From NCBI RefSeq assembly GCF_000340215.1, contig NW_006921536.1, forward strand, positions 1,348,543-1,412,542: 64,000 nucleotides of DNA. The letters are read 5' to 3'. The DNA comes from Pseudocercospora fijiensis CIRAD86. Its lineage: Eukaryota > Ascomycota > Dothideomycetes > Mycosphaerellales > Mycosphaerellaceae. The notes under the pieces are model-generated. The model was not told the DNA's origin. It did not search any database and saw nothing but the letters and a program-made list of their open reading frames with translations. Below, in pieces: positions 59,472-64,000 of this stretch (positions are counted from its first letter, which is position 1; each line of letters opens with the position of its first letter). The position numbers and the translations under genes were made by a program.

Positions 59472-59616
59472 TTATTTAGCCTCGGGGTTAGGGTCGTTTA
59501 ATACCTATAATTCTAGGCGGTCTTCGTCGCTAGACTAGTCGAGTTCCTCCTCGGAGTTAGAGTTAGATAGCTAGAAGTCTAGTTTATTATCGGAATTAAT
59601 ATCGGAAATGCTCTAC
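59472..59616 (-). pseudogene. pol C-terminal tail, copy E
   Basis: Last codons of pol with stop TAA at 59472-59474; matches 35219-35360 in copy C. Cut by the hAT element. Confidence 0.75.
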
Positions 59617-59758
59617 GTAGACCCCGTAGTAGTTCGGTTTCCGAACTACTAAACGTATATAGTTTGGTTTCTTAGCGGCGAACTAGCTCCCTAGTTCCGG
59701 TTTGGTTTTTTCGAACTATATAGATTCTTAGTTTAAACTAGAGACTATATTAGTTTTA

Positions 59759-60104
59759 CTATAAGGACACTCTTATTCGACTGCCGGCTACGATTGCCGG
59801 CTATAATAGTAACTCTATTACATTTACTACGCTCTTTTGCCGTTGCTAGGGCGTAGTTACCGTTACTAGAGCGTAGTTACCGTTGCTAGGGCGTAGTTGC
59901 TATTGCTAGGGCGTAGTTTTGCTATAAGGACACTCTTATTCGACTGCCGGCTACGATTGCCGGCTATAATAGTTACTAGGTTATATTTACTACGCTCTAT
60001 TACCGTTGCTAGGGCGTAGTTGCCGTTGCTAGGGCGTAGTTGCCGTTACTAGGGCGTAGTTGCTATTGCCGGAGCGTAGTTACCGTAGTTGCGAAAGCTT
60101 ACCT
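59759..60104. repeat. two tandem 173-bp units with nested 20-bp repeats (hAT subterminal)
   Basis: The unit starting CTATAAGGACACTCTTATTC occurs at 59759 and 59932. Each carries an inverted CCGGCTA pair and about four 20-bp repeats of the form CCGTTGCTAGGGCGTAGTTG (about 59840-59929 and 60002-60085). Subterminal repeats in hAT elements bind transposase; that role here is inference. Confidence 0.75.
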
Positions 60105-60257
60105 ATATAACGTTACGTAGGCGGCAACAATTAGGGCTTCGCGATATTCTTATACTTTTAACTTCTTCCTCTATACCTATACTAACAATAACTACTATAC
60201 GCTACGCCCCCGCCCCTTTCCCTTATAATAGCAAGAGAGAAGCGCGCCGCGCGCTAA

Positions 60258-60446
60258 ATGGAAGACAGAACTAAAGACCGCGAGTTTATTTTACCTAAGC
60301 GTCTAACTAAAAAGCGTAAGACTATAGAGGAGTACTCTACGAAGAAGAATTCCGTACGAGACCGCAAGAGAAAGGAGAAGATAGATAAGGATAAAAGAGC
60401 TAAAGATAAGAGAAGAAAGGCGCGGAATAAAGTATTCTATCGATAG
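60258..60446 (+). CDS. short highly basic frame in hAT element
   Basis: 62 codons, starting MEDRTKDREF, about half Lys/Arg/Asp/Glu (RKRKEKIDKDKRAKDKRRKA). It is unbroken by RIP stops, perhaps by chance. It could be the charged N-terminus of a hAT protein or a meaningless purine-rich stretch; no domain is visible. Confidence 0.25.
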   Translation: MEDRTKDREFILPKRLTKKRKTIEEYSTKKNSVRDRKRKEKIDKDKRAKDKRRKARNKVFYR

Positions 60447-60574
60447 CTAGCGCCTATAGAAAAAAGTAAAGGTTAGAATAAGAAGATAACCTAAGAGAAG
60501 GCTAAGAGGAGGAAAGAATTGCGGCTAGTTTTCGAGCGTAAAGTTCTAGTAGCGTAAGTCAATCTAGCTAGCGG

Positions 60575-60630
60575 CCGTAGCTAGCAGCTATAGCCGGTAG
60601 CCGTAGCCGGCAGCTGTAGCCGGCATATTT
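60575..60630. repeat. CCGGCTA/TAGCCGG cluster
   Basis: At least four TAGCCGG units, alternating with AGCTA-type spacers. Similar clusters occur at 59790-59808, 61163-61190, 62550-62612 and 63598-63622. Confidence 0.7.
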
Positions 60631-60949
60631 TTCTTTAGTGCGTTAACTGATAGCATTTAGACCTGTAGCCGCTACCTTTATCGATACGACCGATAGTAAC
60701 GGAGATGTTTAGATAGCCGAGAATAACAATACTAGAGTTTAGGATGCCGCGATAGAGCTTAATACTACGAATAAAGGAACTGAAAAAAGCGAGGAGATAC
60801 TATACGTCGATCTAGTAATAGGTACAGTCTTAGGGCCTAACGCTATAGACGATAAGCGCTAGGAGTAGATCGAGTATAGTTAAAGAGACGAGATACTAGT
60901 AAAGGGCTAAGGCATAAGTCCTATTAATCTAGAAAATTATAGTTAAAGC

Positions 60950-61880
60950 TACTACGAAAAGCTAGTAAGGATTAGAATCGAGACTAGTCGTCTTTATATC
61001 CTCGATATAGAGTAGAAGTTTCTTTATTAGTATTAGAGCGAAGCCTTTGCGTCTATAAAGGCAAAGTAGCTTACGATTAATGCGATCGGGGCTAGGTATC
61101 TAGAGACGGCAGAAGTGTTACTAAAGGAGGAAGGGGTATAGGTAATTATTCTATACTCGGTATATATAGCCGGCGTTTGTAGCCGGTAGATACTAACAGT
61201 TAAATAGAAAGCGTTTCTCGAAGGCAGAGTGCTACTACTATATAAAATCTTTACTAAGGCAGAGAGGGCTTATATCCGGAATCTAAGCTACTAGTAGGAT
61301 AGGTTAGCGTTAGAATTCTCTGAATCTCTATATAAGCCTCCGAAGGATTACCTATTTTAGCGATACGGCTTTATCTCGACTACTCCGTAGGTACCCGAAG
61401 AAGCTCGAGCGCTCTTTAAGGTCTTTACTAAGAAGCGGAAGGAGTTCGAGGATTAGGATTAGTTAATAGAGCTATTAGATAGTCTTAGGTTTCGTAGTTA
61501 GACTCGGCCTAAGCATTTGCTTATCGAGTGTCTTATACCGAAAGAGGATAGATTAAGACTAAAAACGAGCTTAGATTCGTTAGGTATAGTAGCTCGGTTC
61601 CGTTAGTAGGAGAGAGCCGCTATATAGAAGGCAAAATTTAGGTAGTTAGGGTAGCTAGGAAAGAAATTCTAGTAGTTAGGCTAGCTAGGGTAGCTAGGAA
61701 AAAAAATCTAGTAGTTAGGTAGCTAGGAAACAAAAAAAAGGTAGCTAGCTATTTACTACCTAGCTGTTCCTAACGATACGATACTATAAAAGAAAGGGTG
61801 TTTCCCTATAGCTACTAGTATATATCTACTACTCCTAAGTCCTTACCTTACCGTACGAAACCTTAAAACATACCGACCGA
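60950..61880 (+). pseudogene. unassigned broken frame in hAT element
   Basis: A plus-strand phase with RIP stops: SEAFASIKAK near 61040, PEEARALFKVFTKKRKEFED near 61395-61455, and PKHLLIECLIPKEDRLRLK near 61510. It ends in a low-complexity TAGCTAGG-type tandem (61640-61750). It has no similarity I recognise. It may be the N-terminal exon of the transposase or a second protein. Confidence 0.35.
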
Positions 61881-62549
61881 CATTGTATATATACTAGGCG
61901 CTATACTAGGAAAGGTAATAACGAGACGATAGTCGAAATAGTCTAGTATACGAGCGAGATTACGACAACGTCGAGAGGAGGTCGTATACTTACCTTCGAG
62001 CCTATCGAGTCCTAGACGACGATTAGGGCTAGATTTATCCTCTCCGAATCCTAGTAGTAGGAATTTATTATAGGGTACTACTACCTAGTCCTTACCTTTA
62101 CGGAGTCTAAGTAGAAGGTTGTTCGGAGATATAAGAACATCGAGTATTAACCCGGAAATCTTCGAAAAGGCTAGCTAGGCGTATCTTTAGAAACCCGAGT
62201 ATATAGAGTAGTTTAATTAATAGGTCTATAAGATATAGTTCCCTTTATACTTACGTTTAAAGGAGTATAAACTCCGGAAGTACTCGATGCGATAGGGGAG
62301 TAAGGAGCGAACGGATACATTCTAGAAGTTCTTTATAAAGGGGGTATTGTACCGTTATACGACTTCTCGACTTAAAGGTTAACTAGTAATTGTCTATAAC
62401 TTCTACGGTTTAATCTTAAAATACCCGAAACTAGGGGATAGGAACTTATCGCCTACGAACTATCTCTATTCTAAATAGTGTCGGGAATCTTAAGGAGAGA
62501 GGAGAGTTAATATAGATATAGCGTTCTAGAAAGAGGTACGTTTTCTAAA

Positions 62550-62612
62550 ATGCCGGCTATAGCTACCGGCTATAGCTGCCGGCTACAGATTCCGGCTACA
62601 GATTCCGGCTAC
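62550..62612. repeat. CCGGCTA cluster inside hAT element
   Basis: Five CCGGCTA units spaced 12-14 bp (GCCGGCTATAGCTA form, then ATTCCGGCTACAG). Lies just before the readable transposase. Confidence 0.75.
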
Positions 62613-62639
62613 TTTAATTAACCGTAGAGGTCTAGCTAA

Positions 62640-64000
62640 TTATTATAGGCTACGCTTAAGGAAGCTCTAGGATTAAAGGCTACCGATTTCTCCCCTAAAG
62701 ACTTCAAGTAACTAGTAAACGAAATGCTAGCTATAAACGGTCTTCCGGAAGACTTCTACGAAAGGGAGTCTATATAGAAGACATACCTATATCTTATAAA
62801 CTACCCTCCCCCCTTTCTCGGCGCGATAACCTAGCGTATTATATTCGAAAAGAACAAAGAGGCTGCGTTAGACGATATTCGGGAGATCCTCCGTAATACT
62901 CGCCGAGTAGCTATTGCTATCGATAGCTAGTTAAGCCGGACTATAAGAGCCTCCTTCCTCTCGATTATACTATACTTTATTAATTCGGATTAGAAACTCT
63001 AGGAACTTATAATCGGATTCCTTAAAATTCTAGGTTCCTATACTAGTAAGGATATAGCGAAGCTTATCTATACGGCAATAGATAGGGTTAGCGCAACAAC
63101 GAAACTAATCTCGATTACTACGGACAACGCTAGTAATAATCGAACATTATAGAAGGCGTTATATATACAATTCACTCGCATATATCTTTAAAATCACTAA
63201 TTGTATCGATAGGGTCTAGTACGTAAAGGAGATTACAAGGTCTACAATCTAGCTTAATCTTCCGAATATTAAGCTCGCTACGATTCCGGATACGTACGAT
63301 AATACGTACGATAATAACGATAAAGAGGAGCCTAGTAATAGCCCTAGCCCTATTAAATCGGAGCCGACGTCGTTGCTAGTTATATCCTTATAGAAGTTTC
63401 CCTACCTCGCTTATATAGTTCAAATCGCGATCTAAGCCCTCTTTAAGACGCTTAAAATTGCACTATTAAACGACGACTAATAGAAGATCCTAGATAAAGA
63501 TAAAGCAAAGTCGAAAGTCGAGAAACTCGTTATAGCAATAAGACGGGATAAGGTAGAGAGCCTCGCTCTCGTTTTGTATAAGGTATAACCTTTGTCTATA
63601 GCCGGTACCTATAGCCGGTAACCTAGTATAGTTCTAACTCTTTTTCTCTAGCTTCGTCGTCTAGTAATATATACGAACTCGAGCTTATAGAGATATAACC
63701 GATTCGAGGCTATTTAAAAGAACCTAATCGAGCGCCCTAAAACCGATACCTAGAATATCGCATAGAATAAGCGATAGTAAAAGCGGCCTTCTTAGCGCCT
63801 ACTCCGTTTTACCTAAGACGTTAAGACCCGGTTCGATTCGACTTTCTATATAGTTATAAGGGGATATACTTTACGTACCGCTCTCGAGATCTATTAGAGT
63901 TCCGAGGGTATTAAGTAGCTCGGCCTTACCGCCGCCGAATAGCGCTAAGTAGAGTATCTCGTCGATATTAGTAAGCATTACGCGAAGGTTACTACTACGA
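62640..64000 (+). pseudogene. hAT-family transposase remnant (5' part to window end)
   Basis: The transposase cuts and pastes hAT elements. The middle region is clear: VAIAIDS (first catalytic Asp region) near 62920, FLSIILYFINSD, then LISITTDNASNNRTL at about 63105-63150, the hAT second-Asp block. PYLAYIVQIAI near 63400-63430 fits the cysteine/His CxxH-type block, with Cys and His replaced. VKTRFDSTFYIVIRGYTLR (about 63820-63875) corresponds to the conserved RW region, with Trp changed to Phe. The C-terminal dimerisation domain lies beyond 64000. Stops are TAA/TAG of RIP type. Confidence 0.75.

Larger units (their letters stand above)
55114..59616 (-). mobile_element. Ty3/gypsy element, copy E (3' half)
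   Basis: Same family as A-D: tail of pol, P3, cassette, P4, full-length ORFX, P5, PPT and 3' LTR, read right to left. Flanked at 55110-55113 by CTAT. The upstream part is cut at 59616, where the hAT element begins; copy C continues past this point in its pol tail (…CTCTACG, then CGTAATTAATACG). Confidence 0.87.
59617..64000 (+). mobile_element. hAT DNA transposon, RIPed, 5' part
   Basis: Begins at a sharp boundary within copy E, with TAGACCCCGTAGTAGTTCGG as candidate terminal repeat (TA from CA) followed by GGTTT/TTCGG-rich subterminal sequence of the kind seen in fungal hATs. Tandem repeats, a basic short frame, an unassigned frame and a hAT transposase follow. The 3' end and the second copy of the 8-bp target site lie outside the window, so the left boundary rests on the loss of copy E homology. 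Confidence 0.7.

Overview
The window looks like an AT-rich, repeat-filled compartment of a filamentous ascomycete (Pezizomycotina) genome. Three things point there. CpA and TpG are almost absent over most of the sequence while CpG is kept, so nearly every old reading frame is broken by TAA/TAG: this is the mark of repeat-induced point mutation (RIP). The repeats are fungal Ty3/gypsy and hAT families. The one intact large gene (48684-50501) encodes a HeLo-domain/pseudokinase protein of the fungal HET-S type.

Layout. 1-5978: 3' part of a large Ty3/gypsy element (copy D, +). 5979-9720: RIP-degraded SNF2-type helicase gene (-). 9721-14395: degraded sequence with one unrecognised broken frame. 14396-22422: remnant of a second gypsy family (G, -), split by a complete 6.9-kb chromodomain gypsy element (F, 15336-22233, -) with 346-bp LTRs and the 5-bp target duplication GTCCG; F is only lightly RIPed. 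22427-47632: a three-deep nest of the D family: copy A (+) is cut by copy B (+), which is cut by a complete copy C (-, 30908-41843, 4-bp duplication CTAG, one assembly gap). B stops abruptly at 47632. 47633-about 50590: an un-RIPed island carrying the HeLo-pseudokinase gene. About 50590-55113: degraded sequence with an unrecognised broken gene. 55114-59616: 3' half of a fifth copy (E, -). 59617-64000: a RIPed hAT transposon (+) with tandem subterminal repeats, running off the window.

The most unusual thing is the architecture shared by copies A-E. Besides LTRs, gag-protease and RT-RNase H-integrase, the element has a third, about 915-codon frame (called ORFX here) downstream of integrase. A 27-bp near-perfect palindrome (arms CTAATGCTACCCC and its reverse complement) recurs at five fixed places: leader/gag, protease/RT, after pol, before ORFX and after ORFX. 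Sixteen copies are seen, always at equivalent places. Three polypurine tracts of similar sequence lie after the integrase region, next to the second cassette and at the 3' LTR. I could not assign ORFX to a family.

Coordinates of RIPed genes are approximate at ends that lack a surviving start or stop. All family calls come from reading translations by eye; no database search was run.
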